Of a stretch of DNA of 64,000 nt, positions 63,873 through 64,000 are shown in pieces. The position numbers and the translations under genes were made by a program. This stretch comes from Nelumbo lutea (lineage: Eukaryota > Streptophyta > Magnoliopsida > Proteales > Nelumbonaceae): the NCBI GenBank assembly GCA_022828595.1, contig JAKGHH010000001.1, positions 72,102,401 through 72,166,400 of the forward strand, written 5' to 3'. The stretch's first letter is position 1, and every line of letters starts with the position of its first letter. The notes under the pieces were generated by a model. It was not told the origin of the DNA and made no database searches. It saw nothing but the letters and a program-made list of their open reading frames with translations.

Positions 63873-64000
63873 GGATCTGCTCCTCACACAAGGCGCCTCA
63901 TATTGATCTCACACACATCCTATCATATATTGAAAACATCTCTAGTATTTGTAAGTTATTATTTATGGGAGATGTTCCCAATGCATGAGACATGTGTCTG
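63873..64000. mobile_element. hairpin MITE family, copy G (cut by window end)
   Basis: Left 'ggatctgctcctcaca' then 'ggcgcctca' as in copy A, core 'gaaaacatctctagtatttg' facing 'gggagatgttcccaatgc'. The right end lies beyond the window. Confidence 0.82.

Noticed and set aside
1..64000. CRISPR arrays, bacterial operons, phage or plasmid systems
   Set aside because: Introns, plant gene families and plant retroelements show this is nuclear plant DNA; the repeats are transposons, microsatellites and duplications, not spaced direct-repeat arrays.

Overview
This window is nuclear DNA from a flowering plant. It holds two host genes in a sea of transposable elements. The evidence for a plant is spliced genes with GT-AG introns, a plant-type TFIIF alpha subunit, a phytocyanin, and plant Ty3/gypsy, Ty1/copia, LINE, MITE and SINE families. 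The species cannot be fixed from sequence alone. All coordinates and similarities come from reading by eye; nothing was aligned or searched.

Region 1-5875 is the 3' part of a decayed Ty3/gypsy (Tat-like) element on the + strand: RNase H/integrase remnants, then an antisense reading frame (aORF), a polypurine tract and a 406-bp LTR. Region 5876-10236 is intergenic, with a Tourist-like MITE, an antisense LINE scrap and a 1.9-kb Mutator-like element with ~150-bp inverted ends and a 9-bp target duplication.

Region 10844-39098 (+) is the gene for the alpha subunit (RAP74) of general transcription factor TFIIF. It has nine coding exons encoding about 538 residues. Two introns are huge. Intron 2 (7.3 kb) holds an old LINE split by a younger LINE with a perfect 13-bp target duplication, a SINE-like repeat, and a solo LTR with a perfect 5-bp duplication. 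Intron 5 (16.0 kb) holds a pair of related LTRs 13.8 kb apart that enclose several LINEs and hAT-type MITEs. Introns 1, 6 and 8 each carry a MITE.

Region 39203-47414 is a Ty1/copia element in the same direction, inserted only 104 bp after the TFIIF-alpha stop codon. Its gag-pol is nearly full length and is broken by one frameshift and eight stops, all explainable as C-to-T changes. Its 3' LTR is truncated and runs into a rearranged inverted/direct patchwork of the same element (47415-48125).

Region 48130-64000 contains a decayed LINE (49.7-54.0 kb), a two-exon minus-strand gene for an early-nodulin-like phytocyanin (55487-56736), seven scattered copies of a 130-165-bp hairpin repeat, further hAT and Tourist MITEs, a second Mutator-like element (60526-61657) carrying a possible captured gene fragment, and AT-rich intergenic DNA. 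The two host genes are functionally unrelated (nuclear transcription versus cell surface). The main story is how a housekeeping transcription-factor gene keeps its splice structure across nested transposon insertions.
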